From assembly GCA_016792865.1 (NCBI GenBank), contig JAEUMJ010000091.1, forward strand, positions 1-63,234: a stretch of DNA of 63,234 bases, written 5' to 3'. Every line of letters begins with the position of its first letter. Within the stretch, counting starts at the first letter, position 1. Both the position numbers and the translations under genes were made by a program. The notes beneath the pieces were generated by a model. That model ran no database searches. It was not told the origin of the DNA and saw only the letters and a program-made list of their open reading frames with translations. This stretch comes from Hyphomicrobiales bacterium. GTDB taxonomy: Bacteria > Pseudomonadota > Alphaproteobacteria > Rhizobiales > Aestuariivirgaceae. This document shows positions 34,408 to 42,546 of this stretch, piece by piece.

Positions 34408-35309
34408 GCCGATCCCCTCACGCCATGACGGTTTTCCGCGCCGCTGACGCGAAGGTGCAGCGGCAGCAGAACCGACGCCGGTTGTTCATCGGTGCGGTGA
34501 AGGGTGAAGCTCCAGCCCAGCCCGCGCGCGAGCTGCCGCAAGCCGTCGCGATGGGCGAGATAGGCGGCGCGGTAGTCGTCGCGCAGGGACTCGGTTTTCT
34601 TGGCGAGGTATTTCAGCGGGCCATCGAGGCCGAGGAACTCGATGCGCCCGTCATAGGGCAGGGTTTCTTCTGCCGGATCGGCAAGCTGCACCATGTGGCC
34701 GGTCACCCCCGCCGCAGCGATGGCCGAGAGTTTCGTGCGCACGACATCGAGCGGTTCGAGAAAGTCGGAGATCAGCACGGTGGTGGCGCGGCGCTGTTGC
34801 GGCCCGGCACTGGGCAGGCCCTCGGAATGTTCGCCGCCCAGCCACTCCGCTACGCGCAGCAGGGCCAGCCGGCCATAGCCCGGCGGGCGCGGTGAACCCA
34901 AGGCACCAATGCGCTCGTGGGCGCGGGACGCAAGGCTGGCCAGCGCCATCGACAAGAGCCGTGCGCGCTCCAGCTTGGTTTCCGGAGCCAGGTGCGACCG
35001 GAAATGCATGCGCGGCCCGGTGTTGCACCAGACCCAGAGCGTATTGGCGCTCTCCCATTCGTTCTCGCGGATGAAGACGCGATCCGACTGGGCCGACTTG
35101 TGCCAGTCAATGCGCTGGGTGGAGTCGCCGGAGCCATAGGGTCGGTATTGCCAGAAGGTTTCGCCGGGACCGGCGGCGCGGCGACCATGCACGCCGAGGA
35201 TCACTGTGGCGGCAATCTTCTCGGCCCGCACAAGCATGGGCGGCAGGGCAAGGCTGGCCCCTTCACCCTGCTGGGCCAGACGATGGGTTTGTGGGGAGGC
35301 TTGCGCCAT
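34404..35309 (-). CDS. DUF58 domain protein
   Basis: A 301-residue protein with the DUF58 signature FWQYRPYGSGDSTQRIDWHK in the first third and a VWA-like fold after it (TTVLISDFLEPLDVVRTKLS). Start at ATG 35307-35309, overlapping the MoxR stop by one base; the open frame continues upstream but without support. DUF58 proteins work with MoxR ATPases. No metal-ion-dependent adhesion motif is complete. It is soluble by sequence. Confidence 0.88.
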   Translation of the reverse strand: MAQASPQTHRLAQQGEGASLALPPMLVRAEKIAATVILGVHGRRAAGPGETFWQYRPYGSGDSTQRIDWHKSAQSDRVFIRENEWESANTLWVWCNTGPRMHFRSHLAPETKLERARLLSMALASLASRAHERIGALGSPRPPGYGRLALLRVAEWLGGEHSEGLPSAGPQQRRATTVLISDFLEPLDVVRTKLSAIAAAGVTGHMVQLADPAEETLPYDGRIEFLGLDGPLKYLAKKTESLRDDYRAAYLAHRDGLRQLARGLGWSFTLHRTDEQPASVLLPLHLRVSGAENRHGVRGSA

Positions 35310-36316
35310 CAGGCGAGGAGGCCCTTCAGGTGCGCGATCACGTCGCCGACGGTCTTGCCATCGGCCCGGGCGCTGAAGTTCAGCGCCATGCGGTGCTTGA
35401 AGACCGGTTCGAGAAGTTCCGCCACGTCTTCCACCGAAGGCGAAAGGCGGCCGTCGATGAGGGCCTTGGCACGGGCACCCAGCATGAGCGCCTGGCTGGC
35501 GCGGGGCGATGGCCCCCAGGCCATGCACTCGTTGACCATCTGGCTGGCATCGGGGCCTGGCCGTGCGGCACGCACCACGCGCAGGATTGCGTCGGCAACC
35601 TGTTCCCCGACAGGAATTGTGCGGGCGAGACGCTGGGCCTGCATCAGCTCCTGTGCGCTCATGGCGTTGGCGGGCGGCGCCTCATCCACTCCCGTTGTCG
35701 AGAACAGCATGCGGCGTTCGGCGTCGAGCGGCGGGTAGGAAATGTCGATCTGCATGATGAAGCGGTCAAGCTGCGCTTCCGGCAGGGGATAGGTGCCTTC
35801 CTGCTCGATCGGGTTCTGGGTTGCGAGCACATGGAACGGCTGCGGCAGGTCGTGGCGCATCCCGGCGACGGTGACGTGATGTTCCTGCATCGCTTGCAGG
35901 AGGGCCGACTGGGTGCGCGGCGAGGCGCGGTTGATTTCGTCGGCCATCAGCAACTGGCAGAACACGGGTCCGGGCACGAAGCGGAAGGACTTCTGTCCGC
36001 GCTCGTTCTCCTCCAGCACTTCCGAGCCAAGGATATCGGCGGGCATGAGGTCGGGAGTGAACTGCACCCGCTTCTCATCCAGACCCAATACGCGACCGAG
36101 GGCAGAGGCGAGCTTGGTCTTGGCGAGGCCCGGTGCACCGACAATCAGGCCATGCCCCCCCGCCACGATTGTCGTGAGGCAAAGGTCGATCACCTGTTCC
36201 TGCCCGAAGATCACTTGCTTCAGAGCAGCCCGCGCCTTGCCCAACTGGGCGCTGGCAGCTTCGAGGTTCTGGATTGCGTGTTTTCCGGCGTCGTTGATGC
36301 TGGCCATGTCTTCCAC
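35309..36316 (-). CDS. MoxR family AAA+ ATPase
   Basis: A 335-residue MoxR-type ATPase: Walker A-like GAPGLAKTKLASALGR, Walker B FCQLLMADEINRASPRTQSA, sensor region VLATQNPIEQEGTYPLPEAQ, all standard. MoxR proteins act as chaperones that remodel VWA-domain partners, here most likely the products of the three downstream genes. The start is either GTG 36314-36316 or ATG 36305-36307; neither has a strong Shine-Dalgarno. It heads the four-gene operon and is divergent from the DUF1285 gene. Confidence 0.92.
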   Translation of the reverse strand: MEDMASINDAGKHAIQNLEAASAQLGKARAALKQVIFGQEQVIDLCLTTIVAGGHGLIVGAPGLAKTKLASALGRVLGLDEKRVQFTPDLMPADILGSEVLEENERGQKSFRFVPGPVFCQLLMADEINRASPRTQSALLQAMQEHHVTVAGMRHDLPQPFHVLATQNPIEQEGTYPLPEAQLDRFIMQIDISYPPLDAERRMLFSTTGVDEAPPANAMSAQELMQAQRLARTIPVGEQVADAILRVVRAARPGPDASQMVNECMAWGPSPRASQALMLGARAKALIDGRLSPSVEDVAELLEPVFKHRMALNFSARADGKTVGDVIAHLKGLLA

Positions 36317-36426
36317 TATCTCTGGTGTGAGCTTACTTCGGCTTTACCGTCTGCCTGGATTTGTCTTTCCTGTCACAGGATGGCGCAAAAGAGGCGGGAT
36401 GGAACCGATTCTGATGATCCGGGTGG

Positions 36427-37008
36427 ATGATGGCCGCAAGCCGTGATGCAAGCAACCCCTTGGCAGGGTTAAAAGATATTCAGGCAACGGGGCAGAAGCT
36501 GCCGCCCGTGCACCTGTGGAACCCGCCATTTTGCGGCGATATCGACATGCGCATCGCTCGCGACGGGACGTGGTTCTACATGAACTCGCCCATCGGAAGA
36601 AAACCGCTTTACACCCTGTTTTCCCGCGTCTTGCGACGGGACGGCGAGAAGTACTTTCTCGTGACCCCGGTTGAGAAATGCGGGATCACCGTGGAGGATG
36701 CACCGTTCACGGCGATCCGCATGGAGGTGTCGGGCGAGGGGCGTTCACAGGAAATCACCTTCGAGACAAATTGTGATGACGTGGTGACCGTGGATGCAGG
36801 GCACCCGCTTCGCTTTGCCGATGAAGAAGGGACGGGCGGCCTGAAGCCATATGTGCTTGTGCGGTCCAACCTGGAAGCACTGGTTGTGCGGTCGCTGTTC
36901 TATGATCTGGTCGCGAAGGGCACGGAGGAGGGCGACTGGTTCGGCGTCTGGTCGTCTGGAACCTTCTTCCCGATGAAACGCCTGGGCGAGATCGGGTTGC
37001 CGGAATGA
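36427..37008 (+). CDS. DUF1285 protein
   Basis: A 193-residue protein of the DUF1285 family: PPVHLWNPPFCGDIDMRIAR and GTWFYMNSPIGRKPLYTLFS near the N-terminus are diagnostic, followed by FFPMKRLGEIGLPE at the end. Function unknown. It begins an overlapping unit with a NUDIX hydrolase and the CCA-adding enzyme; this order (DUF1285, NUDIX, cca) recurs in alphaproteobacteria. ATG 36427 is followed directly by a second ATG. Confidence 0.88.
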   Translation: MMAASRDASNPLAGLKDIQATGQKLPPVHLWNPPFCGDIDMRIARDGTWFYMNSPIGRKPLYTLFSRVLRRDGEKYFLVTPVEKCGITVEDAPFTAIRMEVSGEGRSQEITFETNCDDVVTVDAGHPLRFADEEGTGGLKPYVLVRSNLEALVVRSLFYDLVAKGTEEGDWFGVWSSGTFFPMKRLGEIGLPE

Positions 37009-37646
37009 CCGCGGCTTTCACGACGCCTGATGTGCTGGCGCGGGCGGCGCGGAGCCTTCTGCGAGAGCCGCCGCCCTCATGGGACGCCAGCGACGACGAC
37101 ATGAACGTCAAGGCCCGCATGATACCGGATGGCATCAAGCCGAAACATGCCGCCGTGCTGGTTGGGCTCATCAGCCGGGGTGACGAATTGAATGTGCTGC
37201 TGACACAACGCACCGCTCATCTCTCCAAACATGCGGGCCAGATTGCCTTTCCGGGAGGGCGACTGGACGAGGGCGAAACTCCGCTTGCGGCCGCCCTTCG
37301 GGAAACATTCGAGGAGACCGGCATCGAGCCGTCTTTCGTCGAGCCGCTGGGCTACCTCGACGGCTATCTCACCGTCACCGGCTATCTGGTGAATCCCGTG
37401 GTGGCGCTGTTGAAGGAAGGATACAGGCTCGCTCCACACGACCACGAAGTGGCGGATATCTTCGAAGTGCCGTTGTCGTTCCTGCTCACCGAGACGAACC
37501 GCGAGACACATACGCGGGAATGGCAGGGGCTGACGCGGCGCTACTATGCCTATCCGTTCGGCGAACGCTACATCTGGGGCGCAACGGCGGGCATGATCAA
37601 GAATCTGGGGGACAGGCTTTATGGCACCGCGCCGCAAACCGCCTGA
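37005..37646 (+). CDS. CoA pyrophosphatase (NUDIX, NudL-like)
   Basis: A 213-residue NUDIX enzyme. The motif LLTQRTAHLSKHAGQIAFPG is specific to the coenzyme A pyrophosphatase subgroup, and the Nudix box follows as GGRLDEGETPLAAALRETFE plus ETG. It would split CoA or oxidised CoA into phosphopantetheine and 3',5'-ADP, a turnover or clean-up role. Start overlaps the DUF1285 stop as ATGA; the end overlaps the next gene by 26 bp. Confidence 0.9.
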   Translation: MTAAFTTPDVLARAARSLLREPPPSWDASDDDMNVKARMIPDGIKPKHAAVLVGLISRGDELNVLLTQRTAHLSKHAGQIAFPGGRLDEGETPLAAALRETFEETGIEPSFVEPLGYLDGYLTVTGYLVNPVVALLKEGYRLAPHDHEVADIFEVPLSFLLTETNRETHTREWQGLTRRYYAYPFGERYIWGATAGMIKNLGDRLYGTAPQTA

Positions 37647-38823
37647 GCTTCCGTCTCTGGCACATGCCGAATGGCTGAAGGATCAACGGCTCCAGACTGT
37701 GCTGGCGCTGCTGAACAGTGAGGGCGGCGAGGCAAGGGTGGCCGGCGGCGCCGTGCGCAATGCGCTGCTGGGCGTGCCCGTCGCCGATATCGACATTGCG
37801 ACCACGCTGCGACCGGAGGAGGTGGCCCGGCGCGGCAAGGCGAAGGGGCTTGCCGTTCACCCCACCGGCATCGAGCACGGCACGGTCACGCTTGTCGTCC
37901 AGCGCATGCCATTTGAAGTCACGACCTTGCGGCGCGATGTCAGCACCGATGGCCGTCGCGCGACCGTGGCCTTTACCGGCGACTGGGAGGAAGACGCCTC
38001 GCGCCGTGACTTCACCATCAATGCGATGTACTGCGATGCGGGCGGAAAAATATACGATTTTACAAATGGATACGCGGATATCCAGAAGCGGAAGGTGAGG
38101 TTTGTCGGACTGCCTTCGCGACGCATCAAGGAAGACTATCTCCGCATCCTCCGCTTCTTCCGGTTCCATGCCGGATATGCCGTCGGTACGCCCGATGTGG
38201 ATGGCCTTGCCGCCTGCGTGCGACTGCGCAGGGGCCTTTCCACCCTGTCCGCCGAGCGGGTGCGCCAGGAACTGTTGAAGCTGCTGGTGGCGCCGGGCGC
38301 CGTTGCCGTCCTGAAGGTGATGGCGAAAACAGGCATACTGGCGCATGTCATTCCCGCCGAACCGAACTGGCGCACGCTGGGGCGCCTGCCGCCTGACGCC
38401 ATCTTGCGGCTCTCCGCCATCGCCAGAACCCCAACGGCGCTGCGGGACCGCTTGCGGCTTTCGAATGACGAATGCCGTCGGCTGCAAGCCATCACCGAAG
38501 CGCCGCCCATCACGCCGGACTACAGGCCGGACGAGCGCCGCCGCATCCTCTACCACATCGGCCCGCAAGGCTGGCGCGACGCGGCCTTGCTGTCGCTTGC
38601 GCAATCCCGTGCCCCGCTCGATGATGCGGCGTGGCAGGAACTCGTAGGTTTGCCGGGAGGCTGGCCGCTGCCGAAGTTCCCTGTCTCCGGGCGCGATCTT
38701 CAGGCGTTGGGGTTCCTGCCCGGTCCCGCCCTGGGAGAGGCCTTGCGCAAACTTGAGGATTGGTGGATTGCCTCGGACTTCAAACCCACGCGCGAGGAAC
38801 TGCTCCTGCGCGCCAAACCCTAA
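37621..38823 (+). CDS. cca: CCA tRNA nucleotidyltransferase
   Basis: A 400-residue class II CCA-adding enzyme or poly(A) polymerase-like protein. The catalytic head shows GGAVRNALLGVPVADIDIAT with the metal-binding D-x-D, followed by DGRRATVAFTGDWEEDASRR and RDFTINAMY, then RIKEDYLRILRFFRFHAGYA of the neck. It adds or repairs the 3' CCA end of tRNAs. Its start lies inside the NUDIX gene. The helical C-terminal body has the usual length. Confidence 0.94.
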   Translation: MAPRRKPPELPSLAHAEWLKDQRLQTVLALLNSEGGEARVAGGAVRNALLGVPVADIDIATTLRPEEVARRGKAKGLAVHPTGIEHGTVTLVVQRMPFEVTTLRRDVSTDGRRATVAFTGDWEEDASRRDFTINAMYCDAGGKIYDFTNGYADIQKRKVRFVGLPSRRIKEDYLRILRFFRFHAGYAVGTPDVDGLAACVRLRRGLSTLSAERVRQELLKLLVAPGAVAVLKVMAKTGILAHVIPAEPNWRTLGRLPPDAILRLSAIARTPTALRDRLRLSNDECRRLQAITEAPPITPDYRPDERRRILYHIGPQGWRDAALLSLAQSRAPLDDAAWQELVGLPGGWPLPKFPVSGRDLQALGFLPGPALGEALRKLEDWWIASDFKPTREELLLRAKP

Positions 38824-38838
38824 AGACCGGAGAGAGAC

Positions 38839-39207
38839 ATGCCCGCACCATTCCTGATGACAACGAAAGGCAAGGGCGCGCCCAAGGTGGAAAAGGGCAA
38901 GCCCGATCCGGCCAAGCTGTTGAAGGGGAAGTACCTCACGCAGACATGGAACCATTGGACGGGCGAGAACGACCGCCTGTATTGCGGCATCTGGGAATCC
39001 TCGCCAGGCAAGGTGGAATGTGAATACACCGAGTGGGAGTTCTGCCACATCATCTCTGGTGAAGTGGTCCTCACCGAAGAAGGCAAGAAGAAGGGACATC
39101 GTTTCAAGAAGGGAGACGGCTTCATCATCCCTCCCGGCTTCAAGGGCACTTGGGAAACCGTGAAGAAGGTCAGGAAGCACTATGTCATCCTGCTGGCCGG
39201 AAAATAG
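38839..39207 (+). CDS. Cupin domain protein (DUF861/cupin_3 type)
   Basis: A 122-residue single cupin. Residues such as YCGIWESSPGKVECEYTEWE, FCHIISGEVVLTEEG and GDGFIIPPGFKGTWETV follow the DUF861 pattern, where cupin motif 1 is relaxed. A good AGAGAG precedes the start, 15 bp after cca. Two tandem homologues lie at 40371-41128 on the other strand. Enzymatic role unknown; relatives include ureidoglycolate-type and ethanolamine-utilisation cupins. Confidence 0.85.
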   Translation: MPAPFLMTTKGKGAPKVEKGKPDPAKLLKGKYLTQTWNHWTGENDRLYCGIWESSPGKVECEYTEWEFCHIISGEVVLTEEGKKKGHRFKKGDGFIIPPGFKGTWETVKKVRKHYVILLAGK

Positions 39208-39210
39208 CCG

Positions 39211-39966
39211 GTGAGCGAAACAATCCTCATCACCGGAGCGGCAAAGCGGATCGGGCGGCAGTTGGCGCTCGACCTCGCGGCGTCAGGCAACGACATTGTC
39301 ATTCATTGCAACACCTCGCGCGATGCGGCGGATGAGGTGGCAAGGGAGATCCGTGCGCTGGGCCGGAGTGCCTTCATCGTGGTGGGCGATCTATCGAATG
39401 CGGAAGTGCCGGAGCGCCTGATTGCCGACGCCGTGAAGGGAGCCGGGCCTCTTTCCGTGCTGGTCAACAATGCGTCGGTCTTTGAACCGGACGATGTGGG
39501 CGAGATCACCCTTGAAAGCTGGACGGCCCATCTCGACACCAACCTGCGCGCGCCCATCATGCTGTCCCAGGCCTTTGCGCGGCAACTGCCGAAAGAGCGC
39601 CATGGCAACATCATCAACATCATCGACCAGCGGGTGTGGAAGCTGAATCCGCGCTTCTTCAGTTATACCATGTCCAAGACCGGGCTGTGGACCGCGACCC
39701 GAACGCTTGCCCAGGCTCTGGCGCCGCGCATTCGCGTGAATGCCATCGGTCCGGGGCCGGCCCTTCCAAGCGTGCGGATGGATCAGGCGGAATTCGACAA
39801 GCAGGCCCGGTTGACGCTTCTGGGACGCGGCACGTCGCCCAGGGAAATCTCGGAAGCGGCAAAGTTCATACTGTCGCAACCTGCCCTGACCGGGCAGATG
39901 ATAGCACTCGACGGCGGCCAGCACCTCGTCTGGCAGACCCCCGATGTGGTGGACGTTCAGGAGTAA
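39211..39966 (+). CDS. SDR oxidoreductase, pteridine reductase/FolM-like
   Basis: A 251-residue short-chain dehydrogenase starting at GTG 39211. TGAAKRIGRQLALDL resembles the TGxxKRxG nucleotide loop of pteridine reductases (PTR1, FolM), NNASVFEPDDVG is the SDR NNAG-like strand, and FFSYTMSKTGLWTATRTLA contains the catalytic Y-x3-K. The canonical SDR serine region is replaced by IIDQRVWKLNP, as in pteridine reductase-like enzymes where Asp takes part. Dihydroneopterin aldolase (folB) follows within 7 bp, supporting a role in reducing dihydrofolate or dihydromonapterin. Confidence 0.78.
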   Translation: MSETILITGAAKRIGRQLALDLAASGNDIVIHCNTSRDAADEVAREIRALGRSAFIVVGDLSNAEVPERLIADAVKGAGPLSVLVNNASVFEPDDVGEITLESWTAHLDTNLRAPIMLSQAFARQLPKERHGNIINIIDQRVWKLNPRFFSYTMSKTGLWTATRTLAQALAPRIRVNAIGPGPALPSVRMDQAEFDKQARLTLLGRGTSPREISEAAKFILSQPALTGQMIALDGGQHLVWQTPDVVDVQE

Positions 39967-39973
39967 CTGCGTG

Positions 39974-40369
39974 ATGTCCAAGAAGCCGATGATTTCGCAC
40001 CATGTTGCCAGCGCGGCGGCGCGGTTGCGCCACGTTTTCGTGCGTGATCTGGAACTCGATGCGCTGATCGGGATCTACGATCAGGAAAAGCTGAAGCCGC
40101 AGAAGATCATCGTGAACATCGACCTCTCGGTTACGGAAGGGTCCGGCGATGACGACATCAGCCACGTTGTCTCCTACGAGATCGTGGTAAAGAAGGTTGA
40201 AGCCATCATCGCGGCAGGTCACATCAATCTGGTTGAAACGCTCTGCGAGAGGATTGCCGAAAGCTGCCTGCGCGACAGCCGCGTGATGGCGGCGCGTGTG
40301 CGCGTGGAGAAGCCCGACATCATTCCCAACGCCCGCAGCGTGGGCGTCGAGATCGAACGCAGCCGTTGA
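39974..40369 (+). CDS. folB: Dihydroneopterin aldolase FolB
   Basis: A 131-residue FolB-like protein started at ATG 39974 (a GTG three bases before is possible). The motif VFVRDLELDALIGIYDQEKL and the active-site region LVETLCERIAESCL fit the family, which converts 7,8-dihydroneopterin to 6-hydroxymethyl-dihydropterin in folate synthesis. The neighbouring SDR gene gives a two-gene pterin unit. folP and folK are not nearby, where many genomes place them. Confidence 0.85.
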   Translation: MSKKPMISHHVASAAARLRHVFVRDLELDALIGIYDQEKLKPQKIIVNIDLSVTEGSGDDDISHVVSYEIVVKKVEAIIAAGHINLVETLCERIAESCLRDSRVMAARVRVEKPDIIPNARSVGVEIERSR

Positions 40370-40370
40370 A

Positions 40371-40736
40371 CTACCGGATCATGTAAACCTTGCGGATTGT
40401 CTCGTGCACCCGGCAGGTGCCCTTCCAGTCCTGGGGGAAGAAGGCAACGGTTCCGGGGACGATCTCGATCACTTCGCCGCTCTCGTGCGTATAGGTGCAG
40501 CGGCCAAGCAGGAAATGGCAGAACTCGTCGCGCGTGACGTGGCAATTCCAGTAGCCCGGTGTGCAGATCCAGATGCCCGTCTCGCTTTCGCCGTTCGGCC
40601 CCTTGTAGAGAACGACCCCGGAGGTCTTGCTCTCTCCCTCGATCATGGTGGGAATGACACCCCAGTCCTTGAACGGGCCGGGATAGGTTTCCGGATGAAC
40701 AAGATGGGGGGCGGAGGAATCGAGCTTGAGCGTCAC
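40371..40736 (-). CDS. Cupin domain protein, tandem copy 2 (DUF861 type)
   Basis: A 121-residue cupin starting at GTG 40734-40736, with AAGGA 8 bases upstream. It is a close homologue of the next gene: both have APHL-x-P-x-TY-x-GP-KDWG near the N-terminus, a VVLYKGPNGESETGIW strand and the end CRVHETIRKVYMIR. CTYTHESGEVIEIVPGTVAF is the cupin core. The pair clearly arose by duplication. Function unknown. Confidence 0.85.
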   Translation of the reverse strand: MTLKLDSSAPHLVHPETYPGPFKDWGVIPTMIEGESKTSGVVLYKGPNGESETGIWICTPGYWNCHVTRDEFCHFLLGRCTYTHESGEVIEIVPGTVAFFPQDWKGTCRVHETIRKVYMIR

Positions 40737-40762
40737 GGCATTGGTCCTTCTGAGAATCTGTT

Positions 40763-41128
40763 TCAGCGCAGCATGTAGACGTTGCGCATGGTTTCGTGAA
40801 CGGTGCACACGCCTTTCCATCCGGCCTTGAAGAGGACGACCGTGCCCGGCACGATTTCGATCACTTCGCCGTCCGCGTGGGTGTAGGTCGCACGGCCGGA
40901 AACGAAATGGCACAGTTCATCGCGTGGGATTTCGAGGGGCCAGGTGCCGGGCGTGCATTGCCAGAGACCCACTTCCGGCTCGTTGTTCGGCCCCTTGAAA
41001 AGCAGGACACCATCGGACTTGGAGGCGCCGGAAATGGGGTTCGGCTGGAACCCCCAGTCCTTCAGCGGCCCGGCATAGGTTGCAGGGCCTTCGAGGTGGG
41101 GAGCGGAGGACGCAAGGTTGGTCGGCAT
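40763..41128 (-). CDS. Cupin domain protein, tandem copy 1 (DUF861 type)
   Basis: A 121-residue cupin starting at ATG 41126-41128 with AAAGG upstream. The core reads ELCHFVSGRATYTHADGEVI and the end CTVHETMRNVYMLR. The same length and alignable sequence along the whole of the downstream copy show a tandem duplication; 26 bp separate the two. They are likely co-transcribed and may form a heteromer or act on related substrates. Confidence 0.85.
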   Translation of the reverse strand: MPTNLASSAPHLEGPATYAGPLKDWGFQPNPISGASKSDGVLLFKGPNNEPEVGLWQCTPGTWPLEIPRDELCHFVSGRATYTHADGEVIEIVPGTVVLFKAGWKGVCTVHETMRNVYMLR

Positions 41129-41236
41129 GATGGCCTTTCTATATGATCTTGCAGGACGTTCCACCATCCTAAAGAAGCTGACAGCAACTGTCATGTCGGG
41201 ATGCTGTGGTGATCTCCAACTTCAGGAGTGATTCAG

Positions 41237-41443
41237 ATGATTTCTGCGTTTTCCCATGGCAATCGCCGCCGCCGCCGCGGATTCAGCACCGTCCTTGGCC
41301 GGATCGGGGAATGGATGCGCCACCGCCGTGATGCCCGCGCCCTTGAGGGCCTGACAGACGACCAGTTGAAGGACATAGGTCTTTCTCGCGCCGAAATCGA
41401 GGGCGTGGTACGCTTTGGTCCCGGTTCCGCCGGTCGGACGTGA
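41237..41443 (+). CDS. DUF1127 small basic protein
   Basis: A 68-residue protein. ATG 41237 is chosen since AGGAG ends 8 bases upstream; a GTG nine bases earlier would sit on the Shine-Dalgarno. After an Arg-rich N-terminus (HGNRRRRRGF) it has the DUF1127 core, ARALEGLTDDQLKDIGLSRA. Such small proteins of alphaproteobacteria affect stress responses, phosphate and RNA metabolism. It overlaps the start of an AraC-type regulator (41440), so the two are co-expressed. Confidence 0.9.
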   Translation: MISAFSHGNRRRRRGFSTVLGRIGEWMRHRRDARALEGLTDDQLKDIGLSRAEIEGVVRFGPGSAGRT

Positions 41444-42279
41444 GCATGCCCCAATTCCAGTGCAAGCAGCTTTTGGCCACGAGCATCGTCACCATCGATG
41501 ATGTGCTGTGCTCATGCGGGCGGCAGCATCGGTCGGCACAGGAATGCACACGGCGCACGCGTCTGGTCTTTCCGTATCGCGGTCTCTACGTGCGCCATGT
41601 CGGCAAGGATGACGCCGTGGCAGAAGCCAATCAGGTTCTCTTCTTCAACGCCGGTCAGGAATACAGCGTGAGCCATCCTGTCGAGGGTGGCGATGGCAAT
41701 CTCTCGCTCGATCTGGCGGGCACCGTCCTGCAGGAGCTTGCACCGGCGGCACAACTGCGACAGGGCGCGGGGATCGGGTTCCAGCGCCAGCGCCGCCGCA
41801 TTGATGCGCGGGCCCAGGCGCTGGTGGCTCTTCTCCGCCACAGCCTGCACCAGAAAGCAGTCGATACACTGGAAGCGGAAACACTGGCGCTGACTCTGGT
41901 GCGGCGGTCCGTCGGTGAAACCACCTCGCATGCGACAAGTGCGAGTTGGGGCCTGCAAAGGCTGGTGGACCGCGCAAAGCTGGCCTTGTCGTCCGATCTG
42001 GCGCGGCGCTGGACCCTGTCCGAGGTTGCCTCAGCCGTCGGTGTGTCGCCCGTCTATCTCACGCAGGTTTTCCGTCAGGTGGAGGGAATGCCGCTCTACC
42101 GCTATCAGCTGAATCTGCGCCTGGCGCGCGCCCTCGACCTGCTGGGAGACTACAACGACCTGACCATGCTGGCACTTGATCTCGGTTTCTCCAGCCACAG
42201 CCACTTCACCTTCGCCTTCCGCAAGGCCTATGGCTGCTCCCCCGCTGAATTCAAGCGCTCTGCCCACCTCACGAAATAA
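41440..42279 (+). CDS. AraC family transcriptional regulator
   Basis: A 279-residue regulator with start at GTG 41440 or ATG 41446. The C-terminal two helix-turn-helix motifs are clear: WTLSEVASAVGVSPVYLTQV and then LALDLGFSSHSHFTFAFRKA with YGCSPAEFK. The N-terminal half is a cupin-like sensing domain with an early Cys pair (DVLCSCGRQH). It overlaps the DUF1127 gene and is followed by a 49-residue Cys-rich protein, so it may answer to a metal or redox signal; this is inferred from these neighbours only. Confidence 0.88.
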   Translation: MSMPQFQCKQLLATSIVTIDDVLCSCGRQHRSAQECTRRTRLVFPYRGLYVRHVGKDDAVAEANQVLFFNAGQEYSVSHPVEGGDGNLSLDLAGTVLQELAPAAQLRQGAGIGFQRQRRRIDARAQALVALLRHSLHQKAVDTLEAETLALTLVRRSVGETTSHATSASWGLQRLVDRAKLALSSDLARRWTLSEVASAVGVSPVYLTQVFRQVEGMPLYRYQLNLRLARALDLLGDYNDLTMLALDLGFSSHSHFTFAFRKAYGCSPAEFKRSAHLTK

Positions 42280-42346
42280 CATGACAGCGCAAACGGGCAG
42301 TCCGGTGTGAACTCTCCGATGCCGACCACGGCAAAAGGAGATGATC

Positions 42347-42496
42347 ATGACAAACAAGACCTGTGCCGCGTGTGATGATGACGTGGGTGAAAATCCGATC
42401 AAGGTGACGATCGGGCAGAAGACTGTCGAAGTCTGCTGTGAGGAGTGCGCCCGCGCCTTGCGCGAGGCGGAGAAGGCAAGGGCGACCGGGAAGTAA
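42347..42496 (+). CDS. 49-residue Cys-rich TRASH/YHS-like mini-protein
   Basis: A small gene starting at ATG 42347, with AAGGAG six bases upstream, ending at TAA 42494-42496. Cysteines stand at residues 6, 9, 30, 31 and 34 (CAAC, then VEVCCEECARAL), the layout of a treble-clef or TRASH-type metal-binding finger, followed by a charged helix. Too short for most gene callers, but the Shine-Dalgarno and codon use look real. It may bind zinc or copper, or deliver metal. Transcribed in the same direction as the AraC gene, 67 bp behind it. Confidence 0.72.
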   Translation: MTNKTCAACDDDVGENPIKVTIGQKTVEVCCEECARALREAEKARATGK

Positions 42497-42510
42497 CCGG
42501 TTGCCGGCAC

Positions 42511-42546
42511 GCAGGGGCGCGTGATGCTCCCGCACCGCGCCCCTGC
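42511..42546. repeat. Hairpin between convergent genes
   Basis: GCAGGGGCGCG (42511-42521) and CGCGCCCCTGC (42536-42546) form a perfect 11-bp inverted repeat with a 14-base loop. It separates the Cys-rich mini-protein gene and the glycosyltransferase gene. No T-tract follows on either strand, so it may act as a bidirectional 3'-end structure without being a textbook terminator. Confidence 0.6.

Noticed and set aside
37597-39180. A 527-residue minus-strand open frame opposite cca and the cupin gene
   Set aside because: Both plus-strand genes have clear catalytic or family motifs and Shine-Dalgarno sites; the frame spans two unrelated genes.
42511-42546. Calling the 11-bp hairpin an intrinsic terminator
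   Set aside because: Neither strand has a T-tract after the stem, so I list it only as a hairpin repeat.
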